A DNA stretch of 64,000 nucleotides. Source: Pseudoxanthomonas composti (GTDB lineage Bacteria > Pseudomonadota > Gammaproteobacteria > Xanthomonadales > Xanthomonadaceae). The notes below the pieces were generated by a model. It made no database searches. It saw only the letters and a list, made by a program, of their open reading frames with translations, and was not told where the DNA came from. Shown here piece by piece: positions 1-9,836 of the stretch; position 1 is the stretch's first letter, and the number at the start of each line of letters is the position of its first letter. The stretch lies in contig NZ_SAWZ01000013.1 in assembly GCF_004122095.1 (NCBI RefSeq), forward strand, positions 1-64,000, read 5' to 3'. Both the position numbers and the translations under genes were made by a program.

Positions 1-66
1 CGCAAGCGGCACGGAAAACAAAATAGAAATAAAAACTAGGAGCACTCGATTTGCGATGCCTACCAT
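1..66 (-). CDS. N-terminus of a secreted protein, cut by the left edge
   Basis: Reading leftward from an ATG at 66 there are 22 codons without a stop before the window ends. They encode MVGIANRVLLVF and then a hydrophobic stretch ending in PLA, which has the shape of a Sec signal peptide (one early Arg, a hydrophobic core, an Ala at the end). A purine-rich Shine-Dalgarno-like GGGAAGG lies 7 bases upstream. The gene follows hlyD by 143 bp on the same strand, so it could be the next gene of the type I secretion operon, for example the outer membrane channel or an accessory protein. Too little is present to identify the family. Confidence 0.55.
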   Translation of the reverse strand, partial: MVGIANRVLLVFISILFSVPLA

Positions 67-209
67 ATTCGGACCTTCCCTTGAGCTATCCCCGCACCGG
101 GCACCCGCGCTACAGATGCAATATGAAAAAAGCGGATTAACTACATAAAATAATTCTACGCTGAATCAACATCCCTGAGATGCAATAGGATCAAATCTCC
201 GCGATTTTC

Positions 210-1631
210 CTAGCGCTCCCTCATCGCCTCGGCAGCGCCTCTCCTGAACGGACTTAGCAAATAGTCAACAATCCGACGCTCGCCCGTCATCACCTCTGCC
301 GTCAGGCTCATGCCGGCGGTCAACTTGACATCGACGCCATCGATGTTGAGATTCGAGCGATCCAGGCGAATACGTGCGGGAAATACCAGTCCTAGGTTTT
401 CGTCCTGCGCGGCGTCGCGCGAGATGCTGACAACCTTTCCGGTGATGTAGCCGTAGCGGGTGTAGGGGAAGCTGTCGACCTTGACGGTGACATCCTGGCC
501 GGCCCTGATGAAGCCAATGTCCTTGTTCAGAACCGTTGCTTCTACTTCCAGGGCTTCCTGATCCGGAACGATGGCCAGCAGCTCCTGGCCGGGCGCAACC
601 ACACCTCCAGCCGTATGGATGGCAAGCTGCTGGACCGTGCCGTCAACCGGCGCGCGGAGCGTCATCAGGCGATCACGAAGTCCTGCCTTCTCAAGCTCCG
701 GGACGGCCTGTGCGATCCGGGCCTGGGCTTCGCGCAGCCCATCCAGCGTCTGCTGGCGGAAATCGGCGACCAGGATGCGCAGTTCTTCTTCGGAAGCACT
801 CAACGACGAGCGAATCTCTTGCAGTCGATTGCGCTGGGTTGCCAAGTCGCTTTCCGCGGCGATGCGCTCCTGCTCCCTCATCAGGTAGTCGTGACGGCCG
901 ACATACTTTCCTTCGAGCAGGCTCGCATAGTCATCAGCTCGAACCTTTGAGATCCGGGCTGATTCAGCCAGGGGTGCGATCGCGTCTGCCGTCGTCCGAA
1001 GCTCGGCCTTGCGCTGCGCGATGGCTGCTTCCAATCCGTGCCGCTTCGCCAGAAGCGCATCGAACTGACTAGTTGCCAGGGCCTGCTCGGCCTCCAAGCG
1101 CTCCGGTGTGATCCCTGGCAGTTCGACAACTTTCGGCGAAATGCCGACATCCAACGCCTTGGCCAGGGCCGACAGACGCGCAGCAGCCAAGCGCGCGGTG
1201 ATCAAGGCGTCATCGGATTGCGCCAGCTCGGCTCCCGCAGCGGTGCGGTCCAGCTCGATCAGGGCCTGCCCCGCCCTCACCTCTTGACCGTCCCTCACCA
1301 GGATGCGCCGAACGACGGCCGCTTCCGCCGGCTGCACTACCTTGGTTCGGGAGTCGACCACCGTCTTCCCCGGAGCCACGGCGACGATATCGATCTTGCC
1401 AAGACATGCCCAAATCAAAGCAACGGAAAAGAGTGCGACGATGATGCGCATCGTCCAGCGTGCCGTCGGCGACACAGGCGTTTCGATCAGCTCCAGGTGC
1501 GCGGGCAGGAAGGCCAACTCGTCCGCCTCCCGCTTGGGCGGATCCATTTCCTGGCGCCTGGACCAGGCCGCGGACAACACCTTGCCGTAGCGCAAGGCGA
1601 AATCTTTCAAACCTTCCACGACGTGCTTCAT
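210..1631 (-). CDS. hlyD: HlyD-family type I secretion membrane fusion protein
   Basis: Periplasmic adaptor linking the inner membrane ABC exporter to an outer membrane TolC-type channel. The 473-residue product has a cytoplasmic N-terminal tail of about 60 residues, one transmembrane segment (about 62-82), and a first half-lipoyl segment ([21 protein letters not shown]). A long alpha-helical hairpin covers about 130-320. The second half-lipoyl segment contains [10 protein letters not shown], followed by a beta-barrel region with the family-typical [11 protein letters not shown] near the end. The length fits the family. Its ATG overlaps the stop of the upstream exporter gene by 4 bp (ATGA), so the two are translationally coupled. 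The substrate is not evident in this window. Confidence 0.93.
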   Translation of the reverse strand: MKHVVEGLKDFALRYGKVLSAAWSRRQEMDPPKREADELAFLPAHLELIETPVSPTARWTMRIIVALFSVALIWACLGKIDIVAVAPGKTVVDSRTKVVQPAEAAVVRRILVRDGQEVRAGQALIELDRTAAGAELAQSDDALITARLAAARLSALAKALDVGISPKVVELPGITPERLEAEQALATSQFDALLAKRHGLEAAIAQRKAELRTTADAIAPLAESARISKVRADDYASLLEGKYVGRHDYLMREQERIAAESDLATQRNRLQEIRSSLSASEEELRILVADFRQQTLDGLREAQARIAQAVPELEKAGLRDRLMTLRAPVDGTVQQLAIHTAGGVVAPGQELLAIVPDQEALEVEATVLNKDIGFIRAGQDVTVKVDSFPYTRYGYITGKVVSISRDAAQDENLGLVFPARIRLDRSNLNIDGVDVKLTAGMSLTAEVMTGERRIVDYLLSPFRRGAAEAMRER

Positions 1632-3799
1632 ACGGTCCCCATCTGCAACTTGTGCAAACGCGCGTAGTGGCCGTCCGGGCGATCGACAAGCTCATTGTGC
1701 GACCCCATTTCCACGATCTGGCCCTTCTCCACTACCACGATGCGGTTGGCGCGGCGAACCGTGGAGAGGCGATGCGCAATGATGATGACCGTCCTTCCCT
1801 TGCAGATCGCGTGCATGTTGCTCATGACTGCATGCTCGGACTCGTAATCGAGCGCACTGGTTGCTTCATCCAGGATCAGGATGCGCGGGTCGGTGATCAG
1901 GGCCCGGGCGATCGCCACGCGCTGGCGCTGACCACCCGACAGGCCCGCCCCATGCTCTCCCACCATGGTGTCGTAGCCCTCGGGAAGCTCCATGATGAAG
2001 TCATGAGCGCCCGCGAGCTTTGCCGCATGGATGACACGCTCCAAACGCATGCCGGGGTCGCTCAACGCGATGTTCTCCCGCACGCTTCTGTTGAACAGAA
2101 AGTTCTCCTGCAACACCACGCCAAGCTGGCGACGAAGCCAGGCTGGATCAGCCAGGGACAAGTCATGTCCGTCGACCAGCACCCGCCCTCGCTCAGGCGT
2201 GTAGAGCCGCTGGACGAGCTTGGTGAGCGTGCTTTTGCCTGAGCCTGAGCGCCCCACGACGCCGATGACTTCGCCCGCGGCGATCTCCAGATCGATCCCA
2301 TGCAGGATCTCGGGCGTATCCGGCGTATAGCGGAAATGGACTCGCTCAAAGCGCACGGTGCCCTTGATTGGCGGCAGCGCCAAGCGAGAGCCGGGAACTT
2401 CGGTGCGGGTATTGAGGATGTCCCCTAGACGCTCGACCGAGATACCAACCTGCTGGAAGTCCTGCCAGAGCTGCGCCAGGCGGATGATCGGTGCCGATAC
2501 CTGCCCGGAGAGCATGTTGAACGCGATCAACTGTCCAAGGGAAAGCTTTCCTTCGATCACCAGCTTCGCACCAAAGAACAGAATCGCCACACCGACAAGC
2601 TTCTGGACCAGTTGGACGCTTTGCTGCCCCAGGGTCGCCACCCGTGTAACCGCGAAACCGGAAGATACGTAGCCGGCCAACTGGTTGTCCCAGGTGCGCG
2701 TGGCGCGGGTATCGACCGCGGAGGCCTTGACGGTACCGATGCCGCTCACGGCCTCGACCAGGAAGGACTGGTTCTCGGCGCCCCGGGCGAACTTCTCATT
2801 GAGTCGCTTCCGCAGAACTGGCGTGACCAGCGCGGAAATCGCCGCATAGATCGGAAGCGACAGCAGCACGATGAGCGTGAGCCAGTCGCTGTACCAGAAC
2901 ATCACGGCGAGGAAGACGACCGTGAAGAGCAGGTCCAGCACCGAGGTCAGCGCCTGGCCTGTCAGAAATCCCCGGATGTTCTCAAGCTCGCGAACGCGCG
3001 CGATGGTCTCACCGACACGCCTGGACTCAAAGTAGGATAAGGGCAGCGCCATGATGTGACGGAAGAGCCGTGCCCCAAGCTCGACATCGATCTTGCTGCT
3101 CGTATGCGAGAACACATAGGTGCGAAGGCCGCTGAGCACGACATCGAAGAGCGCGATCGCAACCAGCCCGATGGCGATTACATTGAGGGTGGTCAGGCTT
3201 TGGTGCACAAGCACCTTGTCCATCACGACCTGGAAGAACAAGGGGGTGACAAGCGCCAGGAGCTGGATGAAGAGCGAAACGACAAAGACCTCACCCAACA
3301 GCTTGCGGTACTTGATGATCGCAGGCACGAACCAGCTGAAATCGAACTTGGCCAGCTGCCCTAGCACCGATGCCCGCGAAGTCACCTGCAAAAGTCGTCC
3401 AGCGAAGCGTTCTTCGAGTTCGGACAATGCCAATGACCTGGCGCGGCGCTCTTCCAGATCATGGATCAGCGCTTTTTCACCCTGGATCTTGGCAATCAGG
3501 AAGGGCTTGCCGTCCTTGCCCCAGGCCAACGCTGGTAGCACTGCCATCCCAAGTCGCCTTGGCGATGGTGTGACGATCTTGGCTTTGAGCCCAAGCCTTC
3601 GCGCAGCGAGAACCAATGCGGTTTCGTCGAAATCCTCTCCGCTGCGGCCAAATTCGTGCGCAAGCTGCGCCGCGTCGACAGCAAGGCCATGGAACTGGGC
3701 CAACAGAACTAGCCCGCTCAATGCCAGACCCGGACGCTCTCCGAGCCCACTATCCCTATCGCTGCTCACCAGTGCGAGAGCAGCTGTCCCCTGTGGCAT
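1628..3799 (-). CDS. hlyB: Type I secretion ABC transporter (HlyB-like, C39-like domain)
   Basis: Inner membrane permease-ATPase of a type I secretion system, 723 residues. Residues about 10-130 resemble a C39 peptidase domain, but where the catalytic Cys should be the sequence reads [11 protein letters not shown]. It is therefore a C39-like docking domain, as in HlyB, and not a leader peptidase. A six-helix membrane domain follows (about 150-440). The nucleotide-binding domain has Walker [10 protein letters not shown], signature LSGGQRQR, Walker [13 protein letters not shown] and the switch His in IIAHRLS. I chose ATG 3799 because AGCAGGGA lies about 6 bases upstream; an in-frame TTG lies at 3823. 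hlyD overlaps its 3' end. Confidence 0.93.
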   Translation of the reverse strand: MPQGTAALALVSSDRDSGLGERPGLALSGLVLLAQFHGLAVDAAQLAHEFGRSGEDFDETALVLAARRLGLKAKIVTPSPRRLGMAVLPALAWGKDGKPFLIAKIQGEKALIHDLEERRARSLALSELEERFAGRLLQVTSRASVLGQLAKFDFSWFVPAIIKYRKLLGEVFVVSLFIQLLALVTPLFFQVVMDKVLVHQSLTTLNVIAIGLVAIALFDVVLSGLRTYVFSHTSSKIDVELGARLFRHIMALPLSYFESRRVGETIARVRELENIRGFLTGQALTSVLDLLFTVVFLAVMFWYSDWLTLIVLLSLPIYAAISALVTPVLRKRLNEKFARGAENQSFLVEAVSGIGTVKASAVDTRATRTWDNQLAGYVSSGFAVTRVATLGQQSVQLVQKLVGVAILFFGAKLVIEGKLSLGQLIAFNMLSGQVSAPIIRLAQLWQDFQQVGISVERLGDILNTRTEVPGSRLALPPIKGTVRFERVHFRYTPDTPEILHGIDLEIAAGEVIGVVGRSGSGKSTLTKLVQRLYTPERGRVLVDGHDLSLADPAWLRRQLGVVLQENFLFNRSVRENIALSDPGMRLERVIHAAKLAGAHDFIMELPEGYDTMVGEHGAGLSGGQRQRVAIARALITDPRILILDEATSALDYESEHAVMSNMHAICKGRTVIIIAHRLSTVRRANRIVVVEKGQIVEMGSHNELVDRPDGHYARLHKLQMGTV

Positions 3800-3830
3800 A
3801 ACGTCCCTGCTATGCAGTAGCAATTACGCG

Positions 3831-3861
3831 ATAGTTTCACGCAGAATTAACTTGATGTCAA
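3831..3861 (-). promoter_or_regulatory. Candidate sigma-70 promoter for hlyBD
   Basis: On the minus strand a perfect TTGACA lies at 3861-3856 and an imperfect -10 (AAACTA/AACTAT) at about 3837-3831. The spacing of 18-19 bp is slightly long. Transcription would begin about 25 bases before the hlyB ATG, and the surrounding DNA is AT-richer than the rest of the window, which fits a promoter. The -10 match is weak. Confidence 0.3.
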
Positions 3862-4373
3862 TCACAAAATCTCAAACTTCTACGTCCTTCCTCACGCCCC
3901 CACGCAAGGCTACCCGCTTCAAAGGAGCGAGTTGTCACTGCTACCAGTTGTTGGCACCAGTTATTGGATGAAATCGAGGTGCGTTTGCTATCTACACGAA
4001 CTAAGCGTCAACCGTGTATTCATGGCAGCGAAGCGACCGGTGTTGCCGATCTCCGTTTCTTTTTTTAGCCGTTGTTCAAAGCGTTGCTGGTGTGAAGCCC
4101 GGAGTCTTCACTCAATCTGTCCGCGGCTGCCAACGCTCGGCCCCGAGAATCGGACAATCGTTGCTCAGTTGAGAGCTGCGAGTTCAAGAGGTCCGAGCGC
4201 TTGGAGGATCTAAGTGGTCACCATGTGGCACGCTGCAGCCGCGTTACCTCGGACAGGCATGAACAACGGTAGCCGCATCACTACGTGTTGATTGACCACT
4301 GAGAGCCTTGCCAAAGCTCCCGTTAAACCGGGTGTCTATGGATAAGCGTCAGGCCTTTTGTAATCGCCCAGCA
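3862..4373. other. Intergenic region without a convincing gene
   Basis: About 510 bp between the hlyB promoter region and the stop of the secreted protein gene at 4374. The left half is AT-richer than the window average. Short open frames exist on both strands, but none has a ribosome binding site or a recognisable protein composition. A loose inverted pair GTGGTCA / TGACCAC (about 4214 and 4291) is too short to interpret. Confidence 0.5.
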
Positions 4374-4769
4374 TCAGTTATCAACTGTCCCCGCGCCCAC
4401 GACGGGCGGAGGGTCCTGAGCACCTGTGCCTGCAGGCGGCCTATTCGAACACGCATCCGAGCGCTGCGGTGCCGTTCCGCCTCCGTCGATGGAGTCGCAT
4501 CGACCCTGCGTCCGTTTCCCACCCTGAGCCTTGCTTTTGGCGTCATCAGTAGCGGCGTCCCGCGTGGCGTCCGATTTGGCGCCCTCTTCCGCTCGCTCCC
4601 TTGGGCTCACGTTGGCATCGTGGGCTCGGAACGGGTCCGGCCCGATGGAAGTCGGTGAATTCTGCGAGGTTGGGGCCTGCGTGTTCTGCGCCGGCGGCGC
4701 TTGCTGCGCCTGGACCTGGGTTGCGATCGCCAAGCCAATCAGTGCACCCAGGGGGATCAAACGTGTCAT
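4374..4769 (-). CDS. Small secreted, probably disordered protein
   Basis: A 131-residue protein with a clear signal peptide (MTRLIPLGALIGLAIATQVQA, residues 1-21, Ala-X-Ala-like end). The mature chain is rich in Gln, Ala, Pro, Thr and Gly, with acidic and basic patches and two Cys. No domain is recognisable and the low-complexity composition suggests disorder. The frame stays open further upstream, but ATG 4769 is preceded by AGGAGA about 8 bases away and gives the signal peptide, so I take it as the start. It is divergent from the CDF transporter gene. Export to the periplasm is inferred and the role is unknown. Confidence 0.62.
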   Translation of the reverse strand: MTRLIPLGALIGLAIATQVQAQQAPPAQNTQAPTSQNSPTSIGPDPFRAHDANVSPRERAEEGAKSDATRDAATDDAKSKAQGGKRTQGRCDSIDGGGTAPQRSDACSNRPPAGTGAQDPPPVVGAGTVDN

Positions 4770-5058
4770 GACAGTCTCCTGTGTGGTTGCAGCCCGCCGT
4801 CCAGCTCCAGGACGAGCGCGGACGTGAGGCGATGGGCCGACAGTCAAGCGCGTGGTGCGGAAGGTCGGCGTGCACGGCTTCGTGGGCGATCGTGTCGGGG
4901 ACGTAACGCCGGGCCCCGCAACGGTGGGGACATCGCTGGCATCTTTCGCTTGCATCTCGGCGCTCCGGCCCGTGCCCGCTCCCTCGAGAATCCACGCGCC
5001 AGAGACGGGGCATGGCCCACCATCCGTCCCTCCCCCCATGCTTCGAGTGCCCGAATCG

Positions 5059-6024
5059 ATGTCCAAGCCAAGCGGCTCGCGCCTGGTTGTCTATGCCGCG
5101 CTGGCGGGGAACCTGGCTATCGCGGTGGCCAAGTTCGTCGCGGCCTGGATCTCCGGAAGCTCGGCGATGCTGAGCGAGGGCGTGCACTCGCTGGTGGACA
5201 CCATCAACGAGTTGCTGCTGCTCTACGGCATGCACCGGGCGGAAAAGCGGCCGGATCTCACCCACCCTTTCGGATATGGCCGCGAGCTGTACTTCTGGAG
5301 CTTCATCGTGGCCCTGCTGGTGTTCGCCGCCGGTGCTGGCGTGTCAGCCTATGAAGGCATCCAGCATCTGCGCCACCCTGCGCCGGCCACCGATCATCTG
5401 GTGAGCTACTCGGTGCTGGGCGTGTCCATCCTCTTTGAAGGGACGTCCTGGTGGATCGCCTTGCGCGAGTTTCGCGCGAGCAAGGGCGCCCTGGGCTATT
5501 TCGAGGCCTTCAGGCGCAGCAAGGACCCGACCACCTTCACCGTGCTGCTGGAGGATAGCGCCGCCCTGCTCGGGCTCGGCTTCGCCCTGGCAGGGTTGCT
5601 GCTGGCGCAGCTGCTGGAGATGCCGATGCTCGATGGCGTGGCCTCGCTCTGCATCGCCGCGGTGTTGGCCCTCACCGCGTTCCTGCTGGCGCGTGAGACC
5701 AAGGGCCTGCTGATCGGCGAGCCCGCGCACCCGCGCATCGCCGAGCGGATCCTGGCGCTGGCCAATGCCGACCCCGACCTGGGCAAGGCCAATGGCGTGA
5801 CCACCATGCAGATGGGTCCGCGCCAGGTGGTGGCGATGCTGAGCGCCGAGTTTGAGGACGCGCTGACCACCCCGCAGATCGAGGCCTGCATCACCCGGAT
5901 CGAGGCGGCCGCCAAGCGCGAGTATCCCGAATTGACCGCGTTGTTCATCAAGCCGCAGGAGGCGAAGGTGTTCCACTCCAGGCGTGCGGCATTGAAGCCT
6001 TCGAGCGAGGCCAGCGGGCCATAG
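5059..6024 (+). CDS. Cation diffusion facilitator, ZnT9/SLC30A9-like
   Basis: Inner membrane metal/proton antiporter of the CDF family, 321 residues, with about six transmembrane segments and a C-terminal cytoplasmic domain from about 210. TM2 carries the metal-site motif HSLVD (HxxxD). TM5 carries LLEDSAALLG in place of the usual (H/D)xxxD, which is typical of the SLC30A9-like branch. The substrate is probably Zn(II) or another divalent cation, which the sequence cannot settle. ATG 5059 starts just before the hydrophobic part; ATG 5038 in the same frame is an alternative seven residues earlier, and neither has a strong Shine-Dalgarno. A REP hairpin follows 24 bp after the stop. Confidence 0.9.
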   Translation: MSKPSGSRLVVYAALAGNLAIAVAKFVAAWISGSSAMLSEGVHSLVDTINELLLLYGMHRAEKRPDLTHPFGYGRELYFWSFIVALLVFAAGAGVSAYEGIQHLRHPAPATDHLVSYSVLGVSILFEGTSWWIALREFRASKGALGYFEAFRRSKDPTTFTVLLEDSAALLGLGFALAGLLLAQLLEMPMLDGVASLCIAAVLALTAFLLARETKGLLIGEPAHPRIAERILALANADPDLGKANGVTTMQMGPRQVVAMLSAEFEDALTTPQIEACITRIEAAAKREYPELTALFIKPQEAKVFHSRRAALKPSSEASGP

Positions 6025-6048
6025 CGACTCGAAATCACCGCAAGCTCT

Positions 6049-6120
6049 CTGTGGGAGCGGCTTCCGCCGCGAAGAGGCTCTACCGGGAAAGCCTCTTCGC
6101 GGCTGAAGCCGCTCCCACAG
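6049..6120. repeat. REP-like hairpin element, copy 1
   Basis: A near-perfect inverted repeat of about 30 bp per arm. The left arm begins CTGTGGGAGCGGCTTC and the right arm ends GAAGCCGCTCCCACAG, around a short centre (TCTACCGGGAA). This is the widespread GTGGGAGCGGCTTCAGCCGCG family of Xanthomonadaceae and Pseudomonas. It lies 24 bp past the CDF stop, where the hairpin could also act as a transcript 3' end. Confidence 0.88.
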
Positions 6121-6251
6121 GGCCATCTTCACTTGGCTCAACTGTGGCGCGGACCCGCTATTCGAGCCCCCCCCTCAAGCGCGCGCTAATGTCCTGCGGG
6201 GATTGGCCAATCCGGCTACGAGCATCGCAGCAGATTGGAGCAACCTAGCTT

Positions 6252-6605
6252 TTAACTTTCCGGAGTCATTCGCGGATTGCCGCTTCCCTGGTCGACCGGG
6301 TCGGGATCGGCCACGCCTTTGCGCGAGACGGCCAGGCCGATCCTGGCCATGCTCCACGGCGGCAGCCCCAGGTGGACAAGCATCGAGTCGGCGGCGATCT
6401 CCATCGCGTCGAGTTGCGGGATCGACAGCGGCCGGCACAGCTCGGTGAAGAACTCCTCGAAGCGCACCCACCATTCGTAGTCGCTTCCGGACTGATCGAC
6501 ATTGTCTTCCAGGTACTCGCGTACCAGATCCATCGCCTGCCGGACTTCTCCATCAGTGACCCCACGGCGGAACAGGCGGTCCTCGATCGAGGGCTCGTAC
6601 GGCAT
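6252..6605 (-). CDS. Conserved hypothetical protein, paralogue of the gene at 39020-39328
   Basis: A 117-residue soluble, acidic protein without signal peptide or membrane segment. It shares a clear pattern with the product of 39020-39328: R(L)FRRGVTDGEV against RVLTRGVSDPQV near residue 10, then a helix, YEWWVRFEEF against LAWWSEFERF, and AMEIAADSMLVHLG against AVEIATDTMLVHSG followed by W(S)xAR. So this is a small family duplicated within the genome. I cannot name a domain. ATG 6605 was chosen because it aligns with the start of the paralogue; the frame is open further upstream but shows no similarity there. Confidence 0.75.
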   Translation of the reverse strand: MPYEPSIEDRLFRRGVTDGEVRQAMDLVREYLEDNVDQSGSDYEWWVRFEEFFTELCRPLSIPQLDAMEIAADSMLVHLGLPPWSMARIGLAVSRKGVADPDPVDQGSGNPRMTPES

Positions 6606-6810
6606 AAATCCAACTCTTCGGCGAACGCGGCAGCACCTTAGGCGCTGGTGCGTGTACCGCGCGTGCAGCTGCATCGTGCGTTGCGGCAAGATCGACATGG
6701 GCCTACCGCGTCTGCGCGCTGCAGTGCACGCTGGTTCTAGATCCTCATGAGCCCTGCTGGTTCCGCAACGCAGCAGCTGCGGCATCGAAGTCCACGACCT
6801 TGCAAACGAA

Positions 6811-6839
6811 CACGCGCCGCACATCACGTGCGGCGCGTG
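6811..6839 (-). terminator. Hairpin downstream of katE
   Basis: A perfect 12-bp GC-rich stem (CACGCGCCGCAC / GTGCGGCGCGTG) with a 5-base loop, 63 bp after the catalase stop. On the minus strand it is followed by TTCGTTTGC, only moderately T-rich, so termination is likely but not certain. Confidence 0.5.
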
Positions 6840-6902
6840 GCGACAATCTGATTGCGCGGGCCCGGTGCCTGTCACGGCATCGGGCCCGGCATCACCAGCG
6901 GC

Positions 6903-8993
6903 TCAGGCGAGCAGGCGCAGCTTCGGCTCACGCGCCCACTGGCGGGTCTTGGCCGCTTCGACGAAGGCCTTGGCCTCGCTGGCGGCGACGATGCCCGCGT
7001 CCTTGCCGACATTGCCGGCCTTGAGCAGCGGCTGGGCGCCGGCATCGCTGGCGATGGCCTTCAGATGCGCCCAGGCGTTGCTGACGAAATCGATTGCCGC
7101 CGACTCCTTGGCCAGGGCCTTGCCGGCATCGGCCGACAGCACCACGGCGACCGCGTCGAACACGAACGACGGCGTGCCGGCCAGCTGCCCGTCGGCGGTG
7201 AGGCGCTTGCCGTCGGAGAGCTTCACGCCCAGCTTGGGCGCCACCAGCTTGCAGGTCGCGCCCGCGCCTTCGACTGCCTTGCGCAGGGCCTTGACGGTGG
7301 CCGCATCGGATCCGTCATGCACCAGGATGCCCACCGCCCGTCCCTGCAGGGTCGGCTTCATCTTGCCGATGATCTGCAGGGCCGGCGACGCCGGCATGTC
7401 CTGCGCGGCCACGGCTGCGGCGGGGGCCGGCGGCAGGGCTTCCATCCCCAACCCGTCGGCCACGCGCTGGGCCAGTTCGGCGTCCACATGGCGCAGCTGC
7501 CCCACCACCGCCTCGCGCACATGCGCCGTTTCCACCTTGGACAACTCGAACACCAGCGCGGTGGCGATATGCGCCTGCTCAGGCGCAGTCTGGCTGCGGT
7601 AGAACAGGCGCGCCTGGGAGTAATGATCGGCGAAGGTTTCCGCGCGCACGCGGCCCTTGATGCCGTCATCGGCCGTGGCGTGGCTGCGGAAGCCGGCGGG
7701 GGTTTCGCGAGGGCTATCGCCCTGCAGCGAGGACGGCTCGTAGGCCACGCGCCCCTTGGGCACGTTCATCTGCATGTGGCCATCGCGCTGGTTGTTGTGG
7801 AAGGGGCACTTGGGTGCGTTGATCGGGATCTGGTGGAAGTTCGGCGAGCCCAGGCGCGAGAGCTGCGTGTCCAGGTACGAGAACAGCCGGCCCTGCAGTA
7901 GCGGGTCGTTGGAGAAGTCGATGCCCGGCGGCACGTTGGCGGGGCAATAGGCGACCTGCTCGGTCTCGGCGAAGAAGTTGTCCGGCCAGCGGTCCAGCAC
8001 CATCTTGCCGATGATCTGCAGCGGCACCAGCTCCTCGGGGATCAGCTTGGTCGCATCGAGGTGGTCGAAGGGGAAGCGTTCGGCTTCCTGCTCGGTGAAC
8101 AGCTGCACGCCCAGCTCCCACTCCGGGAACTGCCCGGCGGTGATCGCCTCGAACAGGTCGCGACGCTGGAAATCCGGATCGGCGCCGGCGATCTTCACCG
8201 CCTCGTCCCACAGCGTGGACTGCAGGCCCAGCTTGGGCCGCCAGTGGAACTTCACGAAGGTGCTCTTGCCGTCCTGGTCCAGCAGGCGGAAGGTGTGCAC
8301 GCCGAAGCCTTCGATCATGCGCAGCGAGCGCGGAATGGTGCGATCGCTCATCGCCCACATGATCATGTGCATCGACTCGGGGGTCAGCGAGATGAAGTCC
8401 CAGAACGTGTCGTGCGCGCTGGCAGCCTGCGGAAAGCCACGGTCCGGCTCCATCTTCACCGAGTGGATCAGGTCCGGGAATTTGATGGCATCCTGGATGA
8501 AGAACACCGGGATGTTGTTGCCCACCAGATCCCAGTTGCCCTCCTTGGTGTAGAACTTGACCGCGAAACCGCGCACGTCGCGCGGCGTGTCGATGGAACC
8601 GGCACCACCGGCGACGGTGGAGAAGCGCGTGAACACCGGGGTCTTCTCGCCAACCTCGGTCAGGATGCGGGCCGTGGTGTACTTGGACAGCGACTTGGTC
8701 AACTGGAAGTAGCCGTGGGCACCGCTGCCACGGGCGTGGACGATGCGCTCTGGAATGCGCTCGTGATCGAAGTGCGTGATCTTTTCGCGCAGCACGAAGT
8801 CTTCGAGCAGCACCGGACCTCGCGGGCTGGACTTGAGCGAATTCTGGTTGTCGCTGACTGGGATGCCCTGGTTGGTGGTCAGCGGCGGATGCGCGCCACC
8901 TGCCTGCTGGTGCAGTTCATCGCCCCGGCCGCGCTGATCGGACCCGCCCGCGGCGGTGGGGGGGACGGGGTTGGAGCGCTTGCTGGCTGCCAT
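6903..8993 (-). CDS. katE: Large-subunit catalase HPII
   Basis: Cytoplasmic haem catalase that disproportionates hydrogen peroxide, 696 residues, of the large-subunit clade that includes E. coli KatE (753 residues). The catalytic His is in [14 protein letters not shown] near residue 80 and the distal Asn in VGNNIPVFF. The proximal haem Tyr is in [13 protein letters not shown] near residue 380. The last 150 or so residues form the flavodoxin/GATase-like domain typical of this clade. An in-frame TTG exists at 9038, but ATG 8993 (MAASKRSN) fits homologues better. It is a monocistronic gene with a hairpin downstream. Catalases of this clade commonly belong to stationary-phase or general stress regulons. 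Confidence 0.95.
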   Translation of the reverse strand: MAASKRSNPVPPTAAGGSDQRGRGDELHQQAGGAHPPLTTNQGIPVSDNQNSLKSSPRGPVLLEDFVLREKITHFDHERIPERIVHARGSGAHGYFQLTKSLSKYTTARILTEVGEKTPVFTRFSTVAGGAGSIDTPRDVRGFAVKFYTKEGNWDLVGNNIPVFFIQDAIKFPDLIHSVKMEPDRGFPQAASAHDTFWDFISLTPESMHMIMWAMSDRTIPRSLRMIEGFGVHTFRLLDQDGKSTFVKFHWRPKLGLQSTLWDEAVKIAGADPDFQRRDLFEAITAGQFPEWELGVQLFTEQEAERFPFDHLDATKLIPEELVPLQIIGKMVLDRWPDNFFAETEQVAYCPANVPPGIDFSNDPLLQGRLFSYLDTQLSRLGSPNFHQIPINAPKCPFHNNQRDGHMQMNVPKGRVAYEPSSLQGDSPRETPAGFRSHATADDGIKGRVRAETFADHYSQARLFYRSQTAPEQAHIATALVFELSKVETAHVREAVVGQLRHVDAELAQRVADGLGMEALPPAPAAAVAAQDMPASPALQIIGKMKPTLQGRAVGILVHDGSDAATVKALRKAVEGAGATCKLVAPKLGVKLSDGKRLTADGQLAGTPSFVFDAVAVVLSADAGKALAKESAAIDFVSNAWAHLKAIASDAGAQPLLKAGNVGKDAGIVAASEAKAFVEAAKTRQWAREPKLRLLA

Positions 8994-9242
8994 GGCTGTC
9001 GTGCCTGAGTCGCGAAAGGGAACCCGGATACTCGGCAATGGCGTGTCAACGCGCTGTGCCGAGGCGCGAGAGGTCGGCTCGCAATCGCAGTGATGTCATG
9101 GGGCACGCTCGCGCCCACTCGCAGGGGCTGCATTGGGTGACGCATGCGAGGGGAGCGTGCGACAGACGGGGTAGGCCTGCCCCCTGCCGCCGGGCGGATC
9201 GCCTGCCCGACGCGTCCAGGTCGTCTGCGTGGCCTGCCTTGC

Positions 9243-9746
9243 TCAGTCAGCCTTGCGGGTCCGGGCTGCCTTCTTCGCGGCCGCCTTGCGTGCCGTAGGC
9301 CCCTTGGTACGTGCAGCCTTCTTGGCGGCGGCGGAGCGATCCGCAGGGGTTCGCTTGGCGGCAGACTTCTTGGCCTGCGTGGACAGAGCTTTCTTGCTGA
9401 CCGCCTTCTTCGCTGCACGCTTGGTCGTGGAGCCGTTCAATGCCTTTTTAGTGGCCTTGGAACGGACGGAAGAGGTCTTCTTGGCCGTACGCATGCCGGC
9501 CTTCAAGTCCTGCGATGCCTTCTTCTTGACGGTCTTGCTTGCGCGTTTGGACGGTTTGGCATCCACCCCGTCGCGCCGCGCCTTGGACAATCCAATGGCG
9601 ATGGCCTGCTTGGTGCTCTTGACGCCATGCGTGCCCTCGCGAACGTGTTCGATTTCCTCGCGCACGTACTCCCCCGCCTGCGTGCTGGCGGACTTGCCTT
9701 GCTTCTTGGCGCGCTTGGCCGCCTGCCGTGTCTTTGCCTCGGGCAT
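9243..9746 (-). CDS. DUF6496 protein with histone H1-like lysine-rich tail
   Basis: A 167-residue, extremely basic protein. The N-terminal part (about 25-60) contains EIEHVREGTHGVKSTKQAIA and IGLSKARRDG, the pattern I associate with DUF6496. From about residue 70 to the end it is almost entirely Ala, Lys, Arg, Ser and Thr in AKKA-type repeats, resembling eukaryotic H1 tails and the bacterial histone-like proteins AlgP and HctB. DNA or RNA binding is therefore inferred. The start has CGGAGAA 6 bases upstream. It lies between katE and a DJ-1-like gene on the same strand, but the gaps of 90-250 bp argue against a tight operon. Confidence 0.8.
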   Translation of the reverse strand: MPEAKTRQAAKRAKKQGKSASTQAGEYVREEIEHVREGTHGVKSTKQAIAIGLSKARRDGVDAKPSKRASKTVKKKASQDLKAGMRTAKKTSSVRSKATKKALNGSTTKRAAKKAVSKKALSTQAKKSAAKRTPADRSAAAKKAARTKGPTARKAAAKKAARTRKAD

Positions 9747-9795
9747 GTCGTTCTCCGGTGGTATCGCAGTGCTGCTGCCTCTGGATCCGTTAGCA

Positions 9796-9825
9796 GCCCG
9801 CCAGCAACCTTCGATGCTGGCGGGC
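9796..9825 (-). terminator. Hairpin after the DJ-1/PfpI gene
   Basis: An 11-bp perfect stem (GCCCGCCAGCA / TGCTGGCGGGC) with an 8-base loop, starting 12 bp beyond the stop of the minus-strand gene at 9837. No long T-tract follows. It separates that gene from the DUF6496 gene. Confidence 0.55.
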
Positions 9826-9836
9826 CTGGATGATGC

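Noticed and set aside
3932-4213. A 93-codon plus-strand frame in the intergenic region after hlyB
   Set aside because: No ribosome binding site, irregular Cys/Ser/Arg-rich composition and no similarity.
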